Below the pieces are notes generated by a model. The model made no database searches, was not told the origin of the DNA, and saw nothing but the letters and a program-made list of their open reading frames with translations. The position numbers were made by a program, and so were the translations under genes. From Nannocystis sp. (lineage in GTDB: Bacteria > Myxococcota_A > Polyangia > Nannocystales > Nannocystaceae): a stretch of DNA of 64,000 nucleotides. Positions 33,943-42,988 of the stretch are shown piece after piece. Location: NCBI GenBank assembly GCA_016712315.1, contig JADJRG010000013.1, positions 1,123,501-1,187,500 on the forward strand, read 5' to 3'. Positions within the stretch are counted from its first letter, which is position 1, and each line of letters starts with the position of its first letter.

Positions 33943-35286
33943 ATGGCACGCATTAGCTTCACCTCGATCACCCCCGGGCTCCTCGCCCTGCTCGTCCTCG
34001 GCGCCTGCGCCGGCGACGACGCCAGCACCGCCACGGACGCCACCACTGGCGGACCGAGCACCACCGACGATCCGACAGCGACCACCACCGCCGGCGCCAC
34101 CACCACCGCCGGCACCACCGCATCGACCACAGATGCCAGCGGCAGCGCCACCGACTCGGACAGCGACGCCACCACCACATCGACCAGCGACGCCACCGAG
34201 ACCGACGCCACCACCACCGCCGGCGTCACCGACAGCGACGCGACCACCACCACCGACGCGACCACCGACGCCACCACCACCACCGACGCGACCACCGACG
34301 CCACCACCGGCATGGACTGCGTCCCGGTCGATGAGATCTGCGACAACGGCGTCGACGACGACTGCGACGGCGACATCGACGAGAAGCTCGACTACGACGT
34401 CTGCGGCAACGGCATCGACGACAATTGCGACGGCAAGGTCGACGAGAAGCTCGGCGCCGAGATCTGCAGCAACGGCGTCGACGACGACTGCAACGGCAAG
34501 ATCGACGACGGCATCTACTGCACCGACTCTGACGAGGACGGCATCCCCGACGCCGATGATCCCTTCCCGAACGACAAGAACCTCCCCGGCAAGGCCGAAG
34601 GCAACAAGGTCTACGCGCACACCTCGAGCGCCCTCTTTACGATGGGCGTCACCGCTCCGTACGACATCGCCTCGATCGGCGCCTTCAAGTACGACAAGTT
34701 CGCCGGCTCGATGACCGACGTCGCCCTCGATCGCTGGGGCGTGCTCTACGGCATCACCTTCGGCGACCTCTTCGTCTGCAACCCCGCGAACGCGCAGTGC
34801 TACCACCTCGCCTCGATCCCGCAGTCGGCGAACGGCCTCACCTTCCTCCCGCCAGGCACCCTCGATCCCAACGACGACACCCTCGTGGCGATCGCCATCA
34901 GCGGCGCCTGGTACAAGGTCACCCTGGTCGGCAACCAGGCCCAATTCACCCAGATGGGCCAGTACGGCGCCGGCTACGGCTCCGCGGGCGATGTCTTCTC
35001 CATCCAAGGGGTCGGCACCTACGGCGCGACCACCAAGTCTGGCGTCAACACTGGCAACGTGATCGTCGAGGCTAACCCGCTCAACGGCAACGTCGTCAAG
35101 GACCTCGCCACCCTCACCGGGTACACGACGATCTACGGCCTCGCCGGCTGGCAGGGCAAGATCTTCGCCTTCAACTCCAACGGCGCGATCGTCCTCATCG
35201 ATCCAGGCGACAACAGCTTCTCGCTGCTCAAGAACACCCCGCACTCCTGGTGGGGCGCCGGCGTGTACACCGTCCTGCCGCAGTAG
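33943..35286 (+). CDS. MopE-type metal-binding lipoprotein with Thr/Asp linker
   Basis: 447 aa with a GGAGGA Shine-Dalgarno 14 bp upstream. Lipobox LVLGAC. The linker (about 25-120) is built of TT/DATT units. Next come three units of the 'putative metal-binding' MopE motif: CDNGVDDDCDGDIDE, CGNGIDDNCDGKVDE and CSNGVDDDCNGKIDD. Then a type-3-like DSDEDGIPDADDP loop and a beta-propeller-like domain (YDIASIGAFKYDKFAG, LDRWGVLYGITFGDLFVC, YGLAGWQGKIFAFNSNGAIV). Probably a Ca2+- or Cu-binding surface protein, similar to the protein at 25225. Confidence 0.82.
   Translation: MARISFTSITPGLLALLVLGACAGDDASTATDATTGGPSTTDDPTATTTAGATTTAGTTASTTDASGSATDSDSDATTTSTSDATETDATTTAGVTDSDATTTTDATTDATTTTDATTDATTGMDCVPVDEICDNGVDDDCDGDIDEKLDYDVCGNGIDDNCDGKVDEKLGAEICSNGVDDDCNGKIDDGIYCTDSDEDGIPDADDPFPNDKNLPGKAEGNKVYAHTSSALFTMGVTAPYDIASIGAFKYDKFAGSMTDVALDRWGVLYGITFGDLFVCNPANAQCYHLASIPQSANGLTFLPPGTLDPNDDTLVAIAISGAWYKVTLVGNQAQFTQMGQYGAGYGSAGDVFSIQGVGTYGATTKSGVNTGNVIVEANPLNGNVVKDLATLTGYTTIYGLAGWQGKIFAFNSNGAIVLIDPGDNSFSLLKNTPHSWWGAGVYTVLPQ
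34243..34302 (+). repeat. 30-bp perfect tandem duplication in linker
   Basis: Two identical 30-bp units (four Thr codons, Asp-Ala, two Thr, Asp-Ala) in the linker of the MopE-type lipoprotein. Confidence 0.8.
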
Positions 35287-35420
35287 TTCCGCCCTCAACG
35301 ATCGAAGCGCGCCGGCCTCGCGCGAGCGGCCCGCGCGCTCGTCTTCTTTTTAGAACCGGGCCCCTCACCGCGGCGCCGGCCCGCTGGCGCGCGCGATCGC
35401 CCTCTGAGACACTCTCACGC

Positions 35421-37304
35421 ATGGGGGACACCCGCGAGCGCTCGCAGCCCTACCGGATCTTCACCACCCCGCGGGCCGTCGCTGGGGTCAAGGGCGCGAC
35501 CGACGGCGACGACCTCCGCGCGCGCCTGCGCAGCTTCGCCGGCTTCGCCGCGCGCTACCGCGAAGGCCGCCTGCTCGGCGAAGGCGGCATGGGCCGCGTC
35601 GTCCTCCACCACGACGCCCTCATCGGCCGCGACGTCGCCATCAAGATCCTCAGCCCCGCGGTCCACGCCGACGAGGGCCTGCGGCTCCGCTTCCTCCGCG
35701 AGGCCACCGTCCAAGGCCAGCTCGAGCACCCCGCGATCATCCCGGTCTACGAGCTCGGCGTCGATCCCACCGGCGCCCTCTACTTCACCATGAAGAGGAT
35801 CCACGGCGTCACCCTCGAGGCGATCCTCGAGGGGAGGCGCTACGATCGACCTGGCTTTCGGGCCAAGTACAGCCGCCGCCGCCTGCTCAGCGCGCTGGCC
35901 AGCGTCTGCCTCGCCGTCGACCTCGCCCACCGCCGGGGCATCATCCACCGCGACCTCAAGCCTGGGAACATCATGCTCGGCGACTACGGCGAGGTCTACG
36001 TGCTCGACTGGGGCGTCGCCAAGATCGCTCAAGGCAGCGCGGGCGGCGTCGACGAGCCCTTCCCCCTCGCCACCCTGCCCGGCACCTTGCTCGGCACCCC
36101 TGGATATATGGCGCCTGAGCAGATCGCCGGCGCCGACGGCGTCAGCGCCGCCGCCGATCTCTACAGCCTCGGCGCGATCCTCTTTGAGATCCTCGCCGAG
36201 CAGCGCCTCCACGATCACACCGTCGCCTCGCGGCTGATCCGCTCCACCCTCGACGGCGCCGACGCTCGCCCCTCCCGGCGGGTCCCGGGCGCCGAGCTCT
36301 CCCCGCACCTCGAGGAGCTCTGCGTCAAGGCCACCGCCCTCGACCCCAGCGAGCGCCTGGGCAGCGCCCGCGCCCTGCACGACGGCATCGAGCGCTACCT
36401 CGACGGCGAGCGCGACCAAGAGCGCCGACGCGAGCTCGCGCGCGAGCACATCGCCCGCGCCAACGAGGCCCGCGCCCCCGGCGGCGGCGGCGACGCCCTC
36501 GAGGGCCGCCGCCTCGCGATCCGCGAGCTCGGCCAGGCGCTCGCCCTCGACCCTGGCAACGAGGACGCCGTCGACGCCCTGCTCGGCCTGCTCGCCGCGC
36601 CGCCGCGGGCCGTCCCGCCCGAGGTCGCCCGCTCGCTCGCCCGCTCACGCGACCGTCACTGGCGCACCGTCGCGCGCTTCGCCGGCTTCGTCTACGTCAG
36701 CATGTTTTTATACGCCCCCTTCTTCGCCTGGGCGGGAGTGCGCAGGATCGAGCCGCTCATCCTCTTCTACATGTTTTGCTCGCTCGCCGCGGCGCTCGCC
36801 TTCTGGGTGAGCCGACAGGAGCGCCCCTCGGTCGGTCTCATCGCGGCTGTCTTATTGGTCAGCAACCTCGGCTTCGCCGCCTTGGCCGGCCTCTTCGGCC
36901 CGCTCTTCGCGACCCCCGCCTTCATCGCCGTCAACACCGGCGCCTTCGCGCTGCTCTTCGGCCGTCGCCTGCGCGCCTGGCTCTTCGTCGGCGGCGCGCT
37001 CGCGATCCTCATCCCCCTCGCGCTCGAGCTGCTCGGCCTCGTCAGCGCCAGCTACAGCTTCGGCGGCGGCGAGCTCACCGTGCGCTCGCGCCTCGTCCAG
37101 CTCGAGCAAGGGCCCACCCTCGCCTTCCTCGCGCTCACCAGCCTCGCCACCCTCGCCACCGCCGTGTGGATCTTCGGCGAGCTGCGCGAGGGCGTTCTTC
37201 GGGCCGAGGAGCGCCTGCTCCTCTACGGCTGGCAGCTCCGCCAGATGGTCCCGCCCGCCCGCCAACGGAGGCGCCGCGACACTGGCCGCGAGGCCGACGG
37301 CTGA
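35421..37304 (+). CDS. Hanks-type serine/threonine protein kinase with membrane domain
   Basis: 627 aa from the ATG at 35421; the frame is open to 35250 but codes for Arg/Pro-rich noise. Kinase domain about 50-330: LLGEGGMGRVVLHHD (Gly loop), VAIKIL (catalytic Lys), HRDLKPGNIML (HRD catalytic loop), LDWGVAK (DWG in place of DFG), GYMAPEQ and ADLYSLGAILFEIL. The C-terminal half has six hydrophobic segments (for example LYAPFFAWAGV, LIAAVLLVSNLGFAALAG, LFVGGALAILIPLALELLG), with no extracellular sensor domain. It may phosphorylate substrates in balance with the PP2C at 7542. Confidence 0.9.
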   Translation: MGDTRERSQPYRIFTTPRAVAGVKGATDGDDLRARLRSFAGFAARYREGRLLGEGGMGRVVLHHDALIGRDVAIKILSPAVHADEGLRLRFLREATVQGQLEHPAIIPVYELGVDPTGALYFTMKRIHGVTLEAILEGRRYDRPGFRAKYSRRRLLSALASVCLAVDLAHRRGIIHRDLKPGNIMLGDYGEVYVLDWGVAKIAQGSAGGVDEPFPLATLPGTLLGTPGYMAPEQIAGADGVSAAADLYSLGAILFEILAEQRLHDHTVASRLIRSTLDGADARPSRRVPGAELSPHLEELCVKATALDPSERLGSARALHDGIERYLDGERDQERRRELAREHIARANEARAPGGGGDALEGRRLAIRELGQALALDPGNEDAVDALLGLLAAPPRAVPPEVARSLARSRDRHWRTVARFAGFVYVSMFLYAPFFAWAGVRRIEPLILFYMFCSLAAALAFWVSRQERPSVGLIAAVLLVSNLGFAALAGLFGPLFATPAFIAVNTGAFALLFGRRLRAWLFVGGALAILIPLALELLGLVSASYSFGGGELTVRSRLVQLEQGPTLAFLALTSLATLATAVWIFGELREGVLRAEERLLLYGWQLRQMVPPARQRRRRDTGREADG

Positions 37305-37340
37305 CCCGCCCGCGGGCTACCGGCGCGCCCGCATCGATGG

Positions 37341-37346
37341 CATCCT
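37341..37346 (+). promoter_or_regulatory. Candidate -10 for the serpin gene
   Basis: CATCCT is followed by six bases (gcgtcg) and the ATG at 37353, the same geometry as TATCCT at 709-714. Confidence 0.35.
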
Positions 37347-37352
37347 GCGTCG

Positions 37353-38711
37353 ATGCGACGCTCCCCCGGACCCGCGCTTTTATGCGTCCTGCTCGCGTGC
37401 GGCGACGACGCCGCTGGCACCGCCACAGACACCGCCGGGACCGCCACAGACACCGCCGGGACCGCCACAGACACCGCCGGGACCGCCACAGACACCGCCG
37501 GCACTGACACCAACGACGACCCGCAGCTCGCCGCCTGCCGCGCCCTGCCGGCGGCCGCGCTCGCCGAGTGGATCGAGGGACCCAGCCTCGCGCCCACCGG
37601 CGAATCGACCGAGGCGCGGATCGCCGCCGCGGGCGCGCCCACCTGGGAGCTCGCGCTCGATCTTTTGCGCGTCATCGACCCCGCCCAGAACCCCTCGCTC
37701 GCCGCCTCCCCCGCGAGCATGACCTTCGCCCTCGGCCTCGGCTACGCCCGCTGGCAGGGTGGCCTATGCGGCGACGAGATCCACGCCCGCATGCGCTTCC
37801 CCGAGCTCGGAGATCCCGTCCACCAGACCCTCGGCGCCAGCATCCGCGAGCTCGAGGGCCTCAGCCTGCCCGTCGGGCAAGACGGCGAAGATCGCGTCGA
37901 TGTCTCCTTCCGCCCCTCGATCTGGTCGCTCGAGGGTCCACCCATGGGCGCCCCGCTCTACGGCGCCAAGACCCATCAAGTCACCAAGGGAGGCGCCGAC
38001 AAGCTCGCCGCGATCCGAGAGGTCATGAACTGCGTGATCGAGGCCGAGTCCGCCGGCCTGCTCCCCAATTTCGTACCCAGCGATCACCCCCAACAAGACA
38101 GCGTCGCCTACTACGTCAACGCCTCCTTTTTGCAGGCGCCGTGGCGAGTCGGCCTCAGCGGCCGCGGAGCGCTCCCCTTCACCCGCGACGACGGCCAGGT
38201 CGTGAACGCCACGGGGATCGGCTCGACCAGCGTACCCGCCACCTACTACGAGGGCTCCAGCTTCGACGCCCTCACGCTCCAGCTCCGCGGCGGCCGCCTC
38301 GCGGTCACCTTCGTCACCCCGAAGCCTGACGTCTACGCCGATCTCGGCGCCTTCACCGCGGCCTTGACCCCCGCGGAGCTCGCGGCAGTACGCACCAGCT
38401 CGGTGCATAGCGACGTCGACTTGACGATCCCGGTGGTCAAGATCCAGAGCGAGACGCTCGACTACTACGACCCTCTCGGCTTCATGTGCCCGCTCTTCAC
38501 CCTACGCTCGGTCCTCCACGGCGCCACCGTCGAGATCGACGAGAAGGGCATCAAAGCCGCAGCGGCGACCGCGGGAGAGGAGTGGAGCACGGGCACGGGG
38601 CCGCCTCCGCCCGATCGAGTCGTCGTACTCGACCGCCCCTTCCTCTTCTTCGTCCACGACACCACCACCCAGTTCGTGCTCTACAACGGCCGCTACGCCG
38701 GCCCACCCTGA
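37353..38711 (+). CDS. Serpin family lipoprotein
   Basis: 452 aa. Lipobox LLCVLLAC, then four TATDTAG repeats and a DTNDDPQ spacer. The serpin core includes SPASMTFALGLGYARWQG (helix B), NASFLQAPWRVGLSG and YEGSSFDALTLQLRGGRLAV. Near the end, HGATVEIDEKGIKAAAATAG is the reactive-loop hinge (GIKAAAATA, about 396-404), and DRPFLFFVHDTTTQFVLYNG matches the C-terminal serpin signature. The intact Ala-rich hinge suggests a working inhibitor. The exposed scissile segment reads EEWSTGTGPPPPD. It would guard the cell surface against serine or cysteine proteases. Confidence 0.85.
   Translation: MRRSPGPALLCVLLACGDDAAGTATDTAGTATDTAGTATDTAGTATDTAGTDTNDDPQLAACRALPAAALAEWIEGPSLAPTGESTEARIAAAGAPTWELALDLLRVIDPAQNPSLAASPASMTFALGLGYARWQGGLCGDEIHARMRFPELGDPVHQTLGASIRELEGLSLPVGQDGEDRVDVSFRPSIWSLEGPPMGAPLYGAKTHQVTKGGADKLAAIREVMNCVIEAESAGLLPNFVPSDHPQQDSVAYYVNASFLQAPWRVGLSGRGALPFTRDDGQVVNATGIGSTSVPATYYEGSSFDALTLQLRGGRLAVTFVTPKPDVYADLGAFTAALTPAELAAVRTSSVHSDVDLTIPVVKIQSETLDYYDPLGFMCPLFTLRSVLHGATVEIDEKGIKAAAATAGEEWSTGTGPPPPDRVVVLDRPFLFFVHDTTTQFVLYNGRYAGPP
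37419..37502 (+). repeat. 21-bp tandem repeat x4 encoding TATDTAG
   Basis: Four near-perfect copies of accgccacagacaccgccgg(g) in frame within the serpin linker. Confidence 0.85.
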
Positions 38712-38903
38712 CGGGGCGGCCTGCAAACCACCTCAGCCCGCGCGCCGCGCGTTCTCGAGCGCCAAGCCTCGACCTGCGCCGCGATGTCGTCGCCGGCCGC
38801 TGCGGCATGACAATCCGTCGCAGCGCGCTGGCGTTTTGTCGATGATCACAGCGCCTCGCTGGGCCTCCGCGTCCGGTCTACGCTTTGCACGCAGCTCGCC
38901 CTG

Positions 38904-39959
38904 ATGTCTCCGCCTCGCAGCCCGGCCGCCCGCACGCGCGTCTTTGCGCTCACCGCGGCGCTCCACCTCAGCGGCCTCGCGTGCGCTGGAGATCCGTCCC
39001 AAGGCGAGCCGCCTCGAATCGACCTCACGTCGTCGACCGCCGCTCACGACACCACCCACGGCGACGCCACCGCCCACGACGCTACCGCCCACGACGCCAC
39101 CGCCCACGACGACACCCACGGCGACACCCACGCTGGCCCCGAGCTCCCCCCCACCCTGCTGCCGCTCACCCTGCTCGCCACCCTCGCCGACGACGACCCC
39201 ACCCGCGCCACCGCCACCTTACGCGACGACGAGACCGGCGCTTTTTACACCCTACACCCGGGTCAGAGCCTCTTCACCGACGTCGAGCTCGTCACCGTCG
39301 GTCGCGGCTGGATCGAGCTCCGCCGCGCCGGCGAGCACGAGCGCCTCGACCTCCCCCAGAGCGGCGTCCGCCTCGTCGATCAACCCGGGGCCGCGAGCGA
39401 GGCCCCTGACGACGATGATCCTGGCGTCTTACGCCGCGGCGTCCAGCTCGGCCCTGGCCCCCATCATTTTTTAAAGCGGCCCGACAACGCCTGGGGAGAG
39501 CGCGCCAGCGTCGCCGCGATCCAGCGCGCGATCACCACCTACGCCCGCCAAGCCCGCGGCGGCCCCAAGGTCAAGATCGGCGACATCAGCCGCCGAGGCG
39601 GCGGCTATTTTCCGCCGCACCTGTCTCATCGTTCAGGTCGCGACGTCGACGTCGGCTACGTCCTCCGCGGCGCCGACCCCGACGACCCACGCTTCCGCGC
39701 CGCCGACGCGAGCAACCTCGATCTCGAGCGCACCTGGTCGCTGCTGCGCGCCTTCATCGGCACCGGCCACGTCCGGGTCATCTTCGTCGACACCAAGATC
39801 CAGCGCCTCCTCTACGACCACGCCCGCGAGCGCGGCGTCAGCGAGCAGGAGCTCGACCTCCTCTTACAGTACCCGCGCGGCGAAGGCCACGGAGGCGGCC
39901 TCATCCGCCACTTCCGCGGCCATCGTGATCACTTCCACGTCCGCTTCGGCGCCCGCTGA
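38904..39959 (+). CDS. mepA: Penicillin-insensitive murein endopeptidase-like (peptidase M74) lipoprotein
   Basis: 351 aa. Signal and lipobox: LSGLACAG. Residues about 45-73 form a His-rich linker (HDTTHGDATAHDATAHDATA, HDDTHGDTHAG). M74/LAS metallopeptidase motifs: LSHRSGRDVDVGYVL (His242, Asp249), IFVDTKIQRLLYDHARERG and HRGHRDHFHVRF with GHRDHFHVR at 339-347 (His343, His345). MepA cleaves D-Ala-mDAP cross-links in peptidoglycan. The His linker may load Zn2+ or stick to the envelope. Confidence 0.85.
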   Translation: MSPPRSPAARTRVFALTAALHLSGLACAGDPSQGEPPRIDLTSSTAAHDTTHGDATAHDATAHDATAHDDTHGDTHAGPELPPTLLPLTLLATLADDDPTRATATLRDDETGAFYTLHPGQSLFTDVELVTVGRGWIELRRAGEHERLDLPQSGVRLVDQPGAASEAPDDDDPGVLRRGVQLGPGPHHFLKRPDNAWGERASVAAIQRAITTYARQARGGPKVKIGDISRRGGGYFPPHLSHRSGRDVDVGYVLRGADPDDPRFRAADASNLDLERTWSLLRAFIGTGHVRVIFVDTKIQRLLYDHARERGVSEQELDLLLQYPRGEGHGGGLIRHFRGHRDHFHVRFGAR

Positions 39960-39986
39960 TCGGGCGCCGAGCTCCGATCCACGGGC

Positions 39987-41096
39987 TCAGATCAGCGAGC
40001 TCAGCGGCGTGTACTCGAGCCCGAACGCCTCGGCGACCGCCGCGTAGGTGATCTTGCCGCGGTACGTGTTCACCCCCAGCGCCAGCCCGGGATCGCGGCG
40101 GATCGCCTCCTCCGCGCCCAAGCTCGCCAGGCGCAGCGCGTACGGCAGCGTCGCGTTGCTCAGCGCGTAGGTGCTCGTCCGCGGCACCGCGCCGGGCATA
40201 TTGGTCACGCCGTAGTGCACCACCTCATCGACCACGTAGGTCGGGTTCGAGTGCGTCGTCGGCCGCGTCGTCTCGATGCAGCCGCCCTGGTCGACCGCCA
40301 CGTCGACGATCACCGAGCCGGGCTTCATCGTCGACACCATCTCGCGGGTGACCAAGCGCGGCGCCTTCGCCCCCTTGATCAAGATCGCCCCGATCACCAG
40401 GTCTGCGCGGCGCACCGCCTCCGCGATCGTCAACGTGTTCGCCGCCAGCGTCGTCAGCCGCCCGTGCAGGTTCTCGCTCAAGTAGCGCAGCCGCTCGAGC
40501 GTACGGTCGATGATCGACACGTTCGCCCCCATGCCCAGCGCGATCTGGGCCGCGTGCGTGCCGACCACCCCGCCGCCCAGCACGATCACGTCCGCCGCCC
40601 GCACCCCGGGCACCCCGCCCAGCAGCTTGCCGCGGCCGCCGTTCTTGCGCTCCAGATAGAAGGCCCCGACCTGCGTGGCCATCCGCCCGGCGACCTCGCT
40701 CATCGGCGTCAGCAGCGGCAGCTGGCCGTTGCTCAGCTCCACCGTCTCGTAGGCGATCCCCGTCACGCCCGACGCCGCCATCGCCCGCGTCAGCGTCTCT
40801 TCGGCGGCCAAGTGCAGGTACGTGAAGAGCACCAGGTCTGGGCGCATAAACCCGAACTCGGCCGCCTGCGGCTCCTTCACCTTCACCACCATGTTCGCCG
40901 ACCACGCCTCCGCCGCGCTGCCGACGATCGTCGCGCCGACCGCCGCGTAGGCCTCATCCGGGAACGACGACCCCTCGCCCGCGCGCGTCTCCACCAGCAC
41001 CTGATGGCCGGTGGCGATCAGCTCCGCGACCCCACCCGGGGTCATCGCGACGCGGTACTCGTTATCCTTGATCTCCTTAGGCACGCCGATAATCAT
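39987..41096 (-). CDS. ald: Alanine dehydrogenase
   Basis: 369 aa. MIIGVPKEIKDNEYRVAMTPGGV is the family start (substrate-binding Arg15 and Lys nearby). KVKEPQAAEF, LFTYLHLAAEETLTRAM and YETVELSNGQLPLLTPMSEV follow, then the NAD-binding VIVLGGGVVGTHAAQIALGM and SIIDRTLERLRYL. It ends with TYRGKITYAAVAEAFGLEY. It converts L-alanine to pyruvate with NAD+. A GAGGAG Shine-Dalgarno lies 10 bp upstream of the ATG. Confidence 0.95.
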   Translation of the reverse strand: MIIGVPKEIKDNEYRVAMTPGGVAELIATGHQVLVETRAGEGSSFPDEAYAAVGATIVGSAAEAWSANMVVKVKEPQAAEFGFMRPDLVLFTYLHLAAEETLTRAMAASGVTGIAYETVELSNGQLPLLTPMSEVAGRMATQVGAFYLERKNGGRGKLLGGVPGVRAADVIVLGGGVVGTHAAQIALGMGANVSIIDRTLERLRYLSENLHGRLTTLAANTLTIAEAVRRADLVIGAILIKGAKAPRLVTREMVSTMKPGSVIVDVAVDQGGCIETTRPTTHSNPTYVVDEVVHYGVTNMPGAVPRTSTYALSNATLPYALRLASLGAEEAIRRDPGLALGVNTYRGKITYAAVAEAFGLEYTPLSSLI

Positions 41097-41299
41097 CGTG
41101 GGGCTCCTCGCTGGCCGGCGAAGCTACCACGGGCGACGCGCGGCGACGCGCGCGAGCGCGCCACGCTGAGGCCCGCGCCCGGCTGACTTTGATCACAGAC
41201 CGAGCGCCGGCCGCGGCGCCACCACGGCCGAGGCCGAGCGCGCCGCGGCGGGCGGGGCTCGGCCTCACGTCACGCGCGCCCCAGGGCGCGAGGGCCCGC
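41097..41299. other. Intergenic region upstream of ald
   Basis: 203 bp between the ald start and the 3' end of the next minus-strand gene. GC-rich, with several CG-repeat dyads (gcgcgcgagcgcgcc) but no clear promoter; a TAGCTT hexamer lies about 25 bp upstream of ald on its strand. Confidence 0.25.
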
Positions 41300-42877
41300 T
41301 CAGATCGGCGCGCACTCCACCTCGTTGACCGCCTTCGGCGTGCCGCGCTCGAGCGGCATATTCGCGTCGAAGGCCGTCGTCGAGTAGCACCAATTCGCCG
41401 CGTCGTCGTTGGCGACCGCGTCGAGCTGGCCGGGCTTGAGGTGCCACGACAGCCCCGCCGCCGGCGCGCCCTTGTTCGGCCAGCTCGCGGTCTTATCGAG
41501 CACCACGTCCGCGCTGCGCACCACGATGTAGTCGCCGCTGTTCCCCAGGTCCGGCTTGGTCCCCGTGTGCGCGTCGGCGGCCTGCACATAAGGCCAGGTC
41601 TGCACCGTCCCCTTCCCCAGCCACGCGTAGCCGCCGACCGGCACCACCAGGTCGACCACCACCTTTCCCTGGCTCGCGGGGTTCTCCTGGTTATCCTGGA
41701 TGATCAGCCCGTTCAGGTTGACCGGCAGCGGCGCCTGGTTCAGCACCTCGATCCACTCGCAGGCGTCGTTGTCGCAGAGCGGGTTGTACATGACCTCCGT
41801 GACCACCAGCTCGCCCGCCTTCAGCTCGCTGAGCGTCAGCTCTGTCTTCTCGCCGGCCACATAGCCCTCGAGGTCCGCCTTCAGCCGCGGCGCCACCTTG
41901 AAGTTGCCGAACGTAAAATTCAGCGGCCCTTGGATCGCCGTGAACGACGCCCCGATCCCGAAGTTGGGGAAGTCGATCGGGCTCTTCATGACGTTGTAGA
42001 CCATTTCATCGACGTAGATCGAGTCGCCCGCCCCGCTGACCACGAACTCATCGAACCCTGGCGTCCCGACCACCGCCAGCGGCGCCCCCTCGATCCGCAC
42101 CAGCACCCCCTCCCACGGCTCCGCCGTCACGGGGTCGGTGAAGGTCGAGATCGGCAGCAGCTCCGGCGTCACCGTCAGCCCCTTCTGGCCGGTCGGCGTG
42201 ATCGTGCCCTTGCTCGCGTCGATCTCGGTGAGCCCGCTCAGGTCGAAGGTCATCCCCGTCAGGTCGACCTCATCGCCGATCGCCAGCATCGTGATGTCGG
42301 GCCCCATCTTGCTGGTGTACACCCACACCCCGCTGTACTCGCCGCCAGGCGGCTCCTGCACGAAGATCCCAAAGTCATCGACTGCCGAGACGATCACGCC
42401 CTTCACGCTCACCAGCACGTCCGCTTGGATCGTGCCGTCCTGGATCGCGTAGATCGTCACGTCGTCGGCGCCCCCGGTGTCCGTGTCCGTGTCTGTATCG
42501 GTGTCCGTATCGCCGGTCGTGCTCGTGTCCGTGTCCGTGTCCGTCGTCGTCGCGTCTGTCGTCGTCGCGTCCGTGTCCGTGTCCGTCGTCCCCTCGGTGA
42601 CGCCTGCGGTGGTCGTCGCGTCTGTCGTCGTCGCGTCTGTCGTCGTCACGTCCGTCGTCGCGCCGGAGCTCGAGCCCGTCGTCTCGGCCGTCGTCTCACC
42701 GCTCGTCGCGCTCGTGCTGGCGCCGGTGGTCGAGCTCGACGACGAGCTGCTGGAGGACGAGCTGGTCTCGGTGGTCCCGTCCGTCACTGCGGTGGTGGCG
42801 GCGTCATCGCCACAGGCCGCGAGGGCGAGCGAGAGCGAGAGCAGGCATAAAGAGCGGGCTTGTGGAAAGGTGGGCAT
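41300..42877 (-). CDS. Lamin-tail-domain lipoprotein with Thr/Ser linker
   Basis: 525 aa from the ATG at 42877 (MPTFPQARSLCLLSLSLALAAC). Lipobox SLALAAC. The linker is about 120 residues of Ser, Thr, Asp and Gly. A beta-rich OB-like domain follows (VLVSVKGVIVSAVDDFGIFV, GDEVDLTGMTFDLSGLTEID), as found beside secreted nucleases. Then LVVTEVMYNPLCDNDACEWI starts a lamin-tail domain (LTD), with LPVNLNGLIIQDN as its second strand pair. LTD proteins are thought to link nucleases or envelope proteins to DNA or the wall. No nuclease domain is in this chain. Confidence 0.82.
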   Translation of the reverse strand: MPTFPQARSLCLLSLSLALAACGDDAATTAVTDGTTETSSSSSSSSSSSTTGASTSATSGETTAETTGSSSGATTDVTTTDATTTDATTTAGVTEGTTDTDTDATTTDATTTDTDTDTSTTGDTDTDTDTDTDTGGADDVTIYAIQDGTIQADVLVSVKGVIVSAVDDFGIFVQEPPGGEYSGVWVYTSKMGPDITMLAIGDEVDLTGMTFDLSGLTEIDASKGTITPTGQKGLTVTPELLPISTFTDPVTAEPWEGVLVRIEGAPLAVVGTPGFDEFVVSGAGDSIYVDEMVYNVMKSPIDFPNFGIGASFTAIQGPLNFTFGNFKVAPRLKADLEGYVAGEKTELTLSELKAGELVVTEVMYNPLCDNDACEWIEVLNQAPLPVNLNGLIIQDNQENPASQGKVVVDLVVPVGGYAWLGKGTVQTWPYVQAADAHTGTKPDLGNSGDYIVVRSADVVLDKTASWPNKGAPAAGLSWHLKPGQLDAVANDDAANWCYSTTAFDANMPLERGTPKAVNEVECAPI

Positions 42878-42988
42878 GCGCGGCACGCTTACCGCCGCGC
42901 GCGCGCGCGTTCAAGCGCCCCCGCGCGAACTCGAGGTGACAATCCCGCGACTCGCGCAAAACCCGCAGATCCGCAAGAGGGGCCGAAT

